Source: Microbacterium ginsengiterrae
GTDB taxonomy: Bacteria > Actinomycetota > Actinomycetes > Actinomycetales > Microbacteriaceae
Reading direction: 5' to 3'
Length of the DNA: 64,000 nucleotides
NCBI RefSeq assembly: GCF_014205075.1
Contig: NZ_JACHMU010000001.1
Span: 1,612,001-1,676,000 of the forward strand
The translations under genes and the position numbers were made by a program. Shown here one piece after another: positions 1 through 7,110 of this stretch (its first letter is position 1; every line of letters starts with the position of its first letter). The notes beneath the pieces are model-generated. The model had not been told where the DNA came from, made no database searches, and was given only the letters and a program-made list of their open reading frames with translations.

Positions 1-1
1 G

Positions 2-814
2 TCCACGTACACGGGGACAGGGGGCGACCTGTACGGCGATGTCACCGCCGACCCTGGCGACGACGACCCCGATGCGCAAGCCGATGCCGCTGACAACAAG
101 GCCAAGTACGACGCGTTCCAGGCGTGGATGAATGCGGCGAACGAATGGGACAAGCAGTACGACGACTGGGAGACGGCGTGGAACACCGCCGTGTCGGCGA
201 TCGAGACCGCTCACGAGCACGGTCCGAAGGACGGCTGGAGCGAGTGGTTCGGGGACTTCCTCGAGATCGCCTACATCATCCTGACGATCGCCGCGATCGT
301 TCTCGCCGTCGTCTTCATCGTGTGCACCTTCTGGATCACCGGTCCCATCGCGGCCGCGATCGCCGCGATCGCGGCAACCGCGGGAGCCGTCGTGGGAGTG
401 GCGACCGCCGTCGTCTCGATAGCCCGCTACGCCCGTGGGGAGACCGACCTCGCGACGATGGCCATCGACATCGTCTGCGCAGTGCCCGGTGTGGGGCCGG
501 TTTCGAAGCTCATCTCCGACATGGGGCCGCTGGTGACGAGGCTCGGCGTGGGGATTTCGGGGCTCGCGGATTTCCTGCCGGCGACAGTGCGGATCGGTGC
601 GGACGGCGGACTCCAGATCTCCCGCGTGTTCGCGGACGGTGTCTCCGATCTGATCGTCCACGGCAGCGTCGGGGCCGGCATGCTGTTCGACATGTCCGGC
701 GCCATGAAGTTCGCCGACGCGATGTCGGACCTGGGGATCGATTCGCTCATCTCGCAATACAGCCCACTGGTCAGCCTGAACACCCTTGGCGGCATCATCG
801 CGGGTGACGGCTGA
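2..814 (+). CDS. C-terminal part of an ESX substrate-like protein with a hydrophobic block (5' end outside window)
   Basis: The frame is open from the window edge, so the N-terminus lies upstream; about 270 residues are visible. An acidic Ala/Asp stretch is followed by Trp-containing helices (visible residues about 30-80). Then comes a long Ala/Ile/Val-rich block (about 86-145) that could form one or two membrane segments, an ARGE turn, and a short C-terminal part. The same order is seen in the protein at 3900-5093 (DDWETAWNTAVSAI here, DYNTWEQAFDDAVSGI there), so the two are paralogues. I infer a large secreted WXG/LXG-like protein with a pre-toxin-like membrane block; no catalytic toxin motif is recognised. 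The stop overlaps the next start by one base (TGATG). Confidence 0.6.
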   Translation, partial: STYTGTGGDLYGDVTADPGDDDPDAQADAADNKAKYDAFQAWMNAANEWDKQYDDWETAWNTAVSAIETAHEHGPKDGWSEWFGDFLEIAYIILTIAAIVLAVVFIVCTFWITGPIAAAIAAIAATAGAVVGVATAVVSIARYARGETDLATMAIDIVCAVPGVGPVSKLISDMGPLVTRLGVGISGLADFLPATVRIGADGGLQISRVFADGVSDLIVHGSVGAGMLFDMSGAMKFADAMSDLGIDSLISQYSPLVSLNTLGGIIAGDG

Positions 815-1437
815 TGTGGACACTGCGGTTCGCGGCCGCGCTGGATGCCTGGGCCGCCGTCCCCGCGGCCGATGAGCACGAGCGACGTCGTCAATGGCGA
901 GCCGCCGTGGCGCACGCAGTGAGCAAGCGGTGGGAGGTCGAGGCTGGACCACGTTTCTCCGAATCCCTCCTGCAGGTGCTCGACATGCTCCAGAGCTCGA
1001 GGCCACAGGGGGCTCTCGCGGACCTCGTCACCTGGCAGACGCCGTCTCCGGTGCCTGTACGCGTGTCCGTCCACCCCGTCGTTCAGGACGAAGCGACCGA
1101 TTGGGCAGCGCTCGGATTCGCGGCATCCCCTTACCTCGGCGGGCCGTTCGGAGAGGGCGTCCAATACACCCGTCGCATTCCTGAGGAGGAAGCGTACGGC
1201 GTCGCGTCGATCGACGCCGCGGTCGTGTTCGATCGAGGCGACGCGGCAGTGGTCGTGCGGGTGCACGCGTGCCCGATCGATGTGTACGTCGCCGCGGCAC
1301 CCGCGATCGCCGAGCTCATCGACTCCTGCGTCCTGACCGACCCCACCGGACGGCCGTTCACAACGGGGAAGAGCGAGTATCGGCGCGTCGACGACCCCGA
1401 CGTCTGGCCGGAGGAAGGGATGAGCGCACGTGTCTGA
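814..1437 (+). CDS. hypothetical partner protein X of the ESX-like cassette
   Basis: A soluble protein of 207 residues with no signal peptide or membrane segment, and not recognised as a named family. It starts at the ATG that overlaps the upstream stop (TGATG), so it is probably translationally coupled to the hydrophobic substrate-like protein. It is a divergent paralogue of the protein at 5090-5719: both have an N-terminal helix with ERRRQWRAAV or ERGRWAGAVV, then an alternating beta-rich half ending in a conserved I-x-x-(S/C)-x-x-L element. The fixed place directly after the large protein in both cassettes suggests a chaperone or immunity partner (inference). Confidence 0.55.
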   Translation: MWTLRFAAALDAWAAVPAADEHERRRQWRAAVAHAVSKRWEVEAGPRFSESLLQVLDMLQSSRPQGALADLVTWQTPSPVPVRVSVHPVVQDEATDWAALGFAASPYLGGPFGEGVQYTRRIPEEEAYGVASIDAAVVFDRGDAAVVVRVHACPIDVYVAAAPAIAELIDSCVLTDPTGRPFTTGKSEYRRVDDPDVWPEEGMSARV

Positions 1438-2068
1438 TGCCGGCGTGCCGCTGCGCGATCTGCTGGGCGCGCGGCCGGACCCTGAGTTCGAGCTGTCGTT
1501 GCCCAGGGGCTGGGAACGCCACGATGCATCACCGGACGCCCAGGCGCTGATCGAGCGGCGCCTGAGCCGTCAGCTCATGCGCGTCGGCAGCGTCGAGGCG
1601 ATGCAGGCCTTCGGTGTGCTGCGGACCATGCTCCGTCAATCGATGGGCGAGATGCGCAAGCAGAACGTCGTCGGTTACTTCGCGCCTTCGGGAGCCGATC
1701 TGCCGACACCGTTCCCCGTGCCGGCATCGATCATCGCGACCGTTCGTTCTGCGCCGTCCTCGGAGGAGATGGACGGGTACATCAAGCGCCTGATCATCGA
1801 CGAGGGCGCTGCGCCGCTTGACAGGAACCGTGCGTTGCTGCGAACCGAGCGGGAGAGCATCCGACGCGACGGCGATGCAGAGGTGGTGCTGAGCTCGACG
1901 CTGTATGTCACCCCGGTGCCCGGTACGCGACGCAGACGCGCGCTTGAGTTGCTCGCGGGCTACGGGCGCCCGGTGGACATTCCAAGAGACGACGAGCAGA
2001 TCCAGTTCGTGCACTCTTTCTTCGATCTCATGATCGCGTCCTTGCGATGGAAGAATATGCCTGGATGA
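1430..2068 (+). CDS. hypothetical partner protein Y of the ESX-like cassette
   Basis: A 212-residue soluble protein, GTG start at 1430 preceded by GAGGAAGG at good spacing, overlapping the previous gene by 8 bases. It is clearly paralogous to the protein at 6431-7060: both share PxFExxLPxGWERxD near the N-terminus, a TPxPxTRRRRAL segment about residue 165, an acidic DDEQ element and a terminal SLRW. The beta-rich layout with an early P-x-GW motif is vaguely like the Mog1/PsbP-type fold of DUF1795 and LpqN proteins, but this is only an impression. No catalytic residues stand out. It probably works with its cassette neighbours. Confidence 0.55.
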   Translation: MSDAGVPLRDLLGARPDPEFELSLPRGWERHDASPDAQALIERRLSRQLMRVGSVEAMQAFGVLRTMLRQSMGEMRKQNVVGYFAPSGADLPTPFPVPASIIATVRSAPSSEEMDGYIKRLIIDEGAAPLDRNRALLRTERESIRRDGDAEVVLSSTLYVTPVPGTRRRRALELLAGYGRPVDIPRDDEQIQFVHSFFDLMIASLRWKNMPG

Positions 2069-2099
2069 CCACGACCGAATCGCAGGAGAAGACGACACG

Positions 2100-3080
2100 A
2101 TGACCGACGCCCCCGGACCAGCACGACCCGCGAACGGCGATCCGGCGACGGAACGATACGCCGCGATCATGCGGTTCCCGAGGGTGGCAGCCGGCGTCGG
2201 CGGAGTCCTCGCTCTCGTCTCCGCTGGGGTGAATCTGTTCGCGCTCGAAGACACATCGGGGCCGCTGATCGTCGTGACGGTGGGTGCGGCGCTGGTCTGC
2301 ATCCTGGCGCTGTGGAACGTCGTGAACTTCTCGCCCACTGCCGTCGGCAGACTGCGCGCACTGGCCCAGGAGGTCGGAGGTCGGTTCTCGCTGTGGAAGG
2401 CGGGCACGGGCGGGTACGCCGGCGTGCCGTTCGCCCACGGCGCCGACCACGAGCGGTTCGGCGTGCTCGACTACGATGTCGCCGGCTCGCACGTCGAGGT
2501 CGGGCACCTGTCGTCGCAGGTGTCAGGCGGCTTCAAAGCGCCGACCGGACGCCGCCATGCCTATGCCGTCATCCGTCTCCCTGAGCGCTTGCCGCACATG
2601 ATCCTGAGTTTCGGTCACCTCTCGCGGATCCTCGGCCTGCGCATCGTTCCCGATCAGTGGCACCGATCGCAGCGTGTGGACGTGGGATTCGGTCGGGGGG
2701 CGCGACTGTTCGTCGCGGACGGCGGTGAACATCTCGCTCGGACATTCTTCACCCCCGAGACGGTGCAGCTCCTCCAGAGAGTCGGACGCTCGTACGACAT
2801 CGAGGTCAGGGATCGGAACCTCTACCTCTTCGCCGGGCGCTCAGTCGCAGCGGGCAGCGAACGCCGATGGAACGAGCAACGAGCAGTCGTCGAGACGCTG
2901 GCCGCGTCCATGGTGGCCTCCGGAGTGTGGGGATCTGTGCGGCGCCAGAGCCGAGGGATGTCGTTCGGCGATGTTCGCGCAGATGTCGGACGTGGCGTGG
3001 CCATCGTCTTCGGCGTTGTGGCTGTGGTCATCGTCGTGCTCTCGCTCATCGTGCTCAACGCTCAAGGCCTGCTCGGCTGA
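2100..3080 (+). CDS. hypothetical membrane protein with two N-terminal and one C-terminal TM segments
   Basis: A 326-residue protein. Two adjacent hydrophobic segments lie at about residues 29-75 (FPRVAAGVGGVLALVSAGVN, then a Val/Leu-rich helix). A large soluble alpha/beta domain of about 210 residues follows, then a single C-terminal anchor (about 300-320, GVAIVFGVVAVVIVVLSLIV). The overall plan, and a GxPFAHG-type central motif, resemble DUF3137-like membrane proteins, but I cannot assign a family. It starts with ATG behind CAGGAGAA. It closes the first cassette, as the four-TM protein at 5706-6434 sits inside the second. A role in anchoring or sensing at the membrane is inference. Confidence 0.55.
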   Translation: MTDAPGPARPANGDPATERYAAIMRFPRVAAGVGGVLALVSAGVNLFALEDTSGPLIVVTVGAALVCILALWNVVNFSPTAVGRLRALAQEVGGRFSLWKAGTGGYAGVPFAHGADHERFGVLDYDVAGSHVEVGHLSSQVSGGFKAPTGRRHAYAVIRLPERLPHMILSFGHLSRILGLRIVPDQWHRSQRVDVGFGRGARLFVADGGEHLARTFFTPETVQLLQRVGRSYDIEVRDRNLYLFAGRSVAAGSERRWNEQRAVVETLAASMVASGVWGSVRRQSRGMSFGDVRADVGRGVAIVFGVVAVVIVVLSLIVLNAQGLLG

Positions 3081-3194
3081 CCCCGGCGGTGCCGGATGGG
3101 TATTGCTGCCCATGGCGCTCCGGCGGTCGCGCTAATTAGTCTTTGTGCAGGCGGTCCGCAGGGGGCCGGTTTCTGACAGGAATGAGGTGGGCGC

Positions 3195-3482
3195 ATGAGT
3201 GACTTCGGCGCAACTTACGACGAGATGGAGTCGGCGGCTACGAAGCTGGACGATGGCAAGAACTCGATCGACGAGCTTCTCGATGAACTGCAGGGTCACG
3301 TCGATGACCTCGTCGAGGACGGCTTCAAGACGGAGAAGGCTTCCGGAAAGTTCCAGGAGGGCTACCAGGAGCTGACCGACGGTATGAAGCAGGCCGGCGA
3401 GGGCGTGACCGACATGGCCACGGCGCTTCGCGACATGGCGCAGGCGATCCGCGATCTCGACGACGCTCTCGCGGGCGGCTGA
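3195..3482 (+). CDS. WXG100-family-like small secreted protein
   Basis: A 95-residue, acidic, all-helical protein with two long amphipathic helices separated near residue 42, the size and shape of ESAT-6/CFP-10 (WXG100) proteins exported by type VII systems. The usual W-x-G turn is replaced by a DGF motif (VEDGFKTEKASGKF), and the second helix has the regular ladder of small hydrophobic residues and ends in GG. ATG start behind GAGGTGGG. It is followed by a strong stem-loop and then a second helical protein, a typical paired arrangement. It is probably exported as a homo- or heterodimer with the product of 3578-3907 (inference from family). Confidence 0.7.
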   Translation: MSDFGATYDEMESAATKLDDGKNSIDELLDELQGHVDDLVEDGFKTEKASGKFQEGYQELTDGMKQAGEGVTDMATALRDMAQAIRDLDDALAGG

Positions 3483-3501
3483 GCGACCTGTGATCGAAGG
3501 A

Positions 3502-3536
3502 CGGCGGGGCCGAGTGCATGGCACCCGGCCCCGCCG
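3502..3536 (+). terminator. strong stem-loop between the two WXG-like genes
   Basis: CGGCGGGGCC (3502-3511) pairs perfectly with GGCCCCGCCG (3527-3536) around a 15-base loop. No T-run follows, so it may be an attenuator or RNA-stabilising hairpin that sets a high level of the upstream WXG-like mRNA relative to downstream genes, rather than a full terminator. Confidence 0.55.
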
Positions 3537-3577
3537 CTGTCGGCGGTGGCACCAGCAAGTGACATGAAGGGTGTGGC

Positions 3578-3907
3578 ATGAGCGACGTCTACATCTCATA
3601 CGCCGAACTCGGCGAGGTCGAGACGAATCTGACCGCGATCGTCGCGGAGTTCAAAGAGGCGGTGTCCAGTTCGGAGGAACTGGAGTCCGCGATCAGCGAC
3701 CCGTACGGGCGGCATGAACTCCGCAACGCCGCACGCGAGTTCGAGGAGCGCTGGGACAAGAAGCGCGGCGAGCTTGCCGACGACCTCGGCAAGATCCTCG
3801 AACGAGTGACCGGGATCCTGGACGGATTCCGCCAGGGCGATGACGAACTCGCGATCGCGCTGGAACCGGAACAGGGTGCAGGAGCAGCCGGGGGGCAACG
3901 TGGATAG
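3578..3907 (+). CDS. WXG100-like helical protein (ESX partner)
   Basis: A 109-residue, largely helical and charged protein. It has a helix to residue 38, a D-P-YG turn (residues 42-45, where WXG proteins carry their turn), then FEERWDKKR and a second helix ending near residue 85. The final tail is Gly/Ala-rich. This suits a WXG100-type or ESX-associated target protein, although the W-x-G tripeptide itself is absent. ATG start preceded by GAAGGGTGTGG. The 3' end overlaps the GTG start of the next gene by 8 bases, so the large substrate-like protein is translated coupled to it, as WXG proteins and their large effectors often are. Confidence 0.6.
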   Translation: MSDVYISYAELGEVETNLTAIVAEFKEAVSSSEELESAISDPYGRHELRNAAREFEERWDKKRGELADDLGKILERVTGILDGFRQGDDELAIALEPEQGAGAAGGQRG

Positions 3908-5093
3908 GTCACCAGCAGGGCGTGACATCGAGCACGTCAAGGGGAATCCGGAGACGATCTCCGCTCGCGGCGCGGCGATCGGAGAACTCGGCCAGCAGAT
4001 GCTCGACAGCGCGACAGTGCTCGAGCAGATCGCGACGCGCGCCACTGACCAGCAGGGCAAGGCGATCGAGCAGCTCGTCGAGACCATCGGCGACGCGTAC
4101 AAGCAGTTGCGGGAGGCGGGCGAGCTGTACAAGCCGGTCGGTCCCGTCATCACCGCCTACGGCGACACGCTCGCCGACGTGAAGCCGAAGATCAACGGCC
4201 ACGCCGACATGTGCGACACCCTGTGGGCGACATACACCGCACTCCCGGGCAAGGTGAAGCCGCGGGGAACCGGTGGTCTCTTCCAGCCGGACGCGGACAG
4301 CCCTGAGGCGGAGCTGCAGGCGCAGGAGGACGCCGCGAAGAAGGCGGCCTTCGATGCGTGGGAGCAGGAGGCCGAGGACTTCGACGCCGACTACAACACC
4401 TGGGAGCAGGCGTTCGACGATGCCGTCAGCGGCATCACCGACGAGATGTCCGGCAAGATCGCCGACGGCTGGACGCAGTGGCTCTCGACGATCAAGGACG
4501 TTCTGTCGTGGGCGGGATTCGTCCTCGGAATCGCGGCGATCATCATCGGCGGCCCGATCATCGGGGCCCTGGCGGCGATCGTCGCCGGGCTCACGCTCAT
4601 CGTCGTCGCGATCCAGTTCGCGCGCGGAGAGGCGAGCGGCGTCGATCTCACGCTCGCGATCATCGACGTGATCCCCATCGGCAAGATCGGCGGGATCCTC
4701 GCCGACGGCGGCACGTTGGCGTCCAAGGGCGGGAAGTTCGGCTCGGAGTTCGTCTCCCAGTTCACCAACATCGCGAACAAGGGCGACTGGGGCGACCTCA
4801 TCGGCGTCTTCAAGAACCCCAAGACCTTCACCGACGTGGCCGGAGGTTTCGGCGGTGTCATGACGCGCCTGTTCACGGGTAAGGACCTGAGCTTCTTCGA
4901 GGATCTCGGTTCCGCCGGTGGATGGCAGCTGGCAGCCGGTGTCGTCGAGATGCAGAGGGGCGTCGTCGGAGCGGTCTTCAAGGTCGACGGCATGTTCGGG
5001 AAGGTCCTTCCCGGGTACGACGGTCTGAAGCGTGAGATCGGCACGGTGGATGTCGGTAACGACTACCTGCCGGTCCTGGACGTGATCTGGTGA
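3900..5093 (+). CDS. large ESX substrate-like protein with hydrophobic pre-toxin-like block
   Basis: A 397-residue protein from GTG 3900, chosen because it overlaps the upstream stop; a longer in-frame extension would run deep into the upstream gene. The N-terminal 120 residues form long helices like the WXG/LXG region of type VII substrates. An acidic Trp-containing region follows (about 140-195), then a hydrophobic block at about 203-243, ARGE, and IDVIPIGKIGG, which resembles the hydrophobic segment before toxin domains. The last 130 residues are Gly/Phe-rich with no motif I can name. It is paralogous to the protein ending at 814. Probable secreted or membrane-inserting effector; activity unknown. 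Confidence 0.6.
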   Translation: MDRSPAGRDIEHVKGNPETISARGAAIGELGQQMLDSATVLEQIATRATDQQGKAIEQLVETIGDAYKQLREAGELYKPVGPVITAYGDTLADVKPKINGHADMCDTLWATYTALPGKVKPRGTGGLFQPDADSPEAELQAQEDAAKKAAFDAWEQEAEDFDADYNTWEQAFDDAVSGITDEMSGKIADGWTQWLSTIKDVLSWAGFVLGIAAIIIGGPIIGALAAIVAGLTLIVVAIQFARGEASGVDLTLAIIDVIPIGKIGGILADGGTLASKGGKFGSEFVSQFTNIANKGDWGDLIGVFKNPKTFTDVAGGFGGVMTRLFTGKDLSFFEDLGSAGGWQLAAGVVEMQRGVVGAVFKVDGMFGKVLPGYDGLKREIGTVDVGNDYLPVLDVIW

Positions 5094-5719
5094 CCGCGAT
5101 CCGAGCACGCGCCGGCACGGACGCCGGCGGATGGATCGAGGTGCCGATCCTCGCCGATGACGCGGAGCGCGGTCGATGGGCGGGAGCCGTCGTCGATGCC
5201 ATCGCTCGGGCGCACGGTGACCGGTTCGATGCCGAAGCGGCACCGGTGATCAGGCAGGTCATGACCGAGATCGCTGGCGACCGGGACGCCTCGGACCTGC
5301 TGGTGCTGACGTTCCTGCCCACGACGCGGCCGATCGCGGCGACAGCGAGAGTACGCCTGATGGACCCGCCCCCGCTCGAATGGTGGCGGAGTCGAGGGTT
5401 CTCCCTGTCGCGCATCCACACCGCCGGGGCCGGACACGGGATGCTGGCGACCAGGACGCTCGAGGACGATGTCGTGGGAGAGCGGGTCGTCGCTCACCAG
5501 GCCGCGTTCGTCTTCGTCGACGGTGACGTCGGGGTCGTCGTCTACACCGAGCCGACGGCAGCGGTCGTGTTCGATCGCGCGCAGGAGGGCCTCCTCGAGA
5601 TCGTCGGGTCGCTGACGCTGGAATACGACGACGGCCGCGCCTTCCTGGGCGAACGGGCCGTCGACCTGCCCGGTGACGACGTGGATACATGGAATATTGG
5701 AAGCCATGTCGTTGCCTGA
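5090..5719 (+). CDS. hypothetical partner protein X', paralogue of 814-1437
   Basis: A 209-residue soluble protein, GTG start in a 4-base GTGA overlap with the upstream effector-like gene, so coupled to it. The N-terminal helix (ERGRWAGAVVDAI), the Trp-containing middle and the final beta strands match the protein at 814-1437, and the gene holds the same place directly behind the large protein. Two copies each behind a different large paralogue fit a cognate chaperone or immunity factor better than a general enzyme, but no family is recognised and no catalytic residues are evident. Confidence 0.55.
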   Translation: MTAIRARAGTDAGGWIEVPILADDAERGRWAGAVVDAIARAHGDRFDAEAAPVIRQVMTEIAGDRDASDLLVLTFLPTTRPIAATARVRLMDPPPLEWWRSRGFSLSRIHTAGAGHGMLATRTLEDDVVGERVVAHQAAFVFVDGDVGVVVYTEPTAAVVFDRAQEGLLEIVGSLTLEYDDGRAFLGERAVDLPGDDVDTWNIGSHVVA

Positions 5720-6434
5720 GCTTCCCGCGGACCCTCCTCCTCCGTCGCGCTGGGCGCGCCGGGTCTCACGCGATGCACCGCACGGACTCGATGTGCTCGA
5801 GGCGCACGTGCTGGCCTGGGCCGGGCAGGCGGACGCGCTGTCGAAGACGCCGTGGTGGCGCATCGCCTGGGGCGTGTCGCCGCTGCTGGCCCTGCTCGCC
5901 TCGATCGGCGGGTTCGCGGCGGTGTTCGGGAATCCGAGGGACATCGCGATCGGGCGAGTCGACGCGCCGGATGCCGGGTCGATCCCCTGGGCGATGGTGT
6001 CCTACGGGGTCGCAGCCCTGGGCGTCGTGCTCATCTTCCTGTACTGGTTCACGACAGGACGGCGCCGCAACGGCTCGCTGCAGGTCATGCTCGTGCTCAC
6101 GTTCGCATTCGGTGTGCTCGGGCTCCTGTTCGCCTATCAGCTCGCGGCAGAGGACGGGGGTGTCTCCCTGGTGGCGATGCTCCCCGCGTTCGTCATGATG
6201 CCGCTGGCCGTCGTCGTGTTCGTCATCATCCAGCTCTCGCCGAAGCCCGAGCCCGAACCCGCCGCACCCCCCGTGGCGGTCGCGGACCTCGACGAGAAAG
6301 CGATGAGATACCTCATGCGCGAACGGAACGAGGCGATCAAGACTCTCGCGGAACGCAGGATGCTTCCGAACGTCGACGTCGAGGTGCTCAAGGCGCGCCC
6401 CCTCGGCCGGCTGCACATCGAGGAGGACGCATGA
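5706..6434 (+). CDS. hypothetical four-TM membrane protein
   Basis: A 242-residue protein from ATG 5706, which overlaps the upstream gene by 14 bases and has TTGGAAG ahead of it; further upstream starts would overlap more. Four hydrophobic segments are visible at about residues 52-72, 94-116, 122-145 and 155-178, with a Pro-rich linker (PKPEPEPAAPP) and a charged C-terminal cytoplasmic helix of about 50 residues. It sits between partner X' and partner Y' in the second cassette. The first cassette has its membrane protein after Y instead. Function unknown; perhaps membrane assembly or immunity to the hydrophobic effector. Confidence 0.5.
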   Translation: MSLPELPADPPPPSRWARRVSRDAPHGLDVLEAHVLAWAGQADALSKTPWWRIAWGVSPLLALLASIGGFAAVFGNPRDIAIGRVDAPDAGSIPWAMVSYGVAALGVVLIFLYWFTTGRRRNGSLQVMLVLTFAFGVLGLLFAYQLAAEDGGVSLVAMLPAFVMMPLAVVVFVIIQLSPKPEPEPAAPPVAVADLDEKAMRYLMRERNEAIKTLAERRMLPNVDVEVLKARPLGRLHIEEDA

Positions 6435-7060
6435 GCATCGGGGCCGGACCCACACTGCGCGAACAGCTCGGCCTGTCCGCGGAGCCCGACTTCGAGATCG
6501 ACCTCCCCGCGGGGTGGGAGCGTCGCGACGTCAGCGATGAGGACCGCGCGTCCCTCGTCGCCGCGCTGCGCAAGAAGTTCCTCAGCGTGCAGCGCCCCGA
6601 CCTGTACGCGGTGGCCCAGAGCCTCGTCGACGGCTCGTACTCGGCCATGAGATCCGCCGGAGCCGTCGCGTACTACGCGGCCACGACCGGTGATGAGCAC
6701 ACGCTGTGGATCCCCGGATCGATCGTCGTCTCGACGCGCACGGCGACGCCCGAGATCTCGATGGATCAGATGGTCTCGCACGCCATCAGGGAGTTCGGTG
6801 CTCAGCCCCTGTTCGGAGACAAGCGCTTCATCCGGTTCGAGCGCGACGAGACCGTGACTGTCGGTGAGTCGTCCATCGGACTGACGACCGTCGAGTATCT
6901 CACCCCGATCCCCACGACCCGTCGGCGACGAGCGCTGCAGTTCACCGCCACGGTCGCCCGCCCGGCAGAGGCGGAGGCCGACGACGAACAGGTCGTCGCT
7001 TCGAAGCGGCTCTACGACGCCTGCATCTCTTCGCTGCGCTGGGTCGCCCCGTCGTCGTGA
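6431..7060 (+). CDS. hypothetical partner protein Y', paralogue of 1430-2068
   Basis: A 209-residue protein with ATG in a 4-base ATGA overlap with the membrane protein gene and AGGAGGA immediately upstream. It shares with 1430-2068 the PDFExxLPAGWERRD opening, TPIPTTRRRRAL near residue 163, DDEQ and the terminal SLRW. The many invariant positions over the whole length show that a cassette of at least three genes was duplicated. No named domain is recognised; it is a soluble, probably cytoplasmic alpha/beta protein. The stop overlaps a possible GTG of the lipoprotein gene that follows. Confidence 0.55.
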   Translation: MSIGAGPTLREQLGLSAEPDFEIDLPAGWERRDVSDEDRASLVAALRKKFLSVQRPDLYAVAQSLVDGSYSAMRSAGAVAYYAATTGDEHTLWIPGSIVVSTRTATPEISMDQMVSHAIREFGAQPLFGDKRFIRFERDETVTVGESSIGLTTVEYLTPIPTTRRRRALQFTATVARPAEAEADDEQVVASKRLYDACISSLRWVAPSS

Positions 7061-7110
7061 CGATCAGCGCGCGGCTGCGCGCGGGTGTTGTGAACGGGGA
7101 GAGGGAGAAC

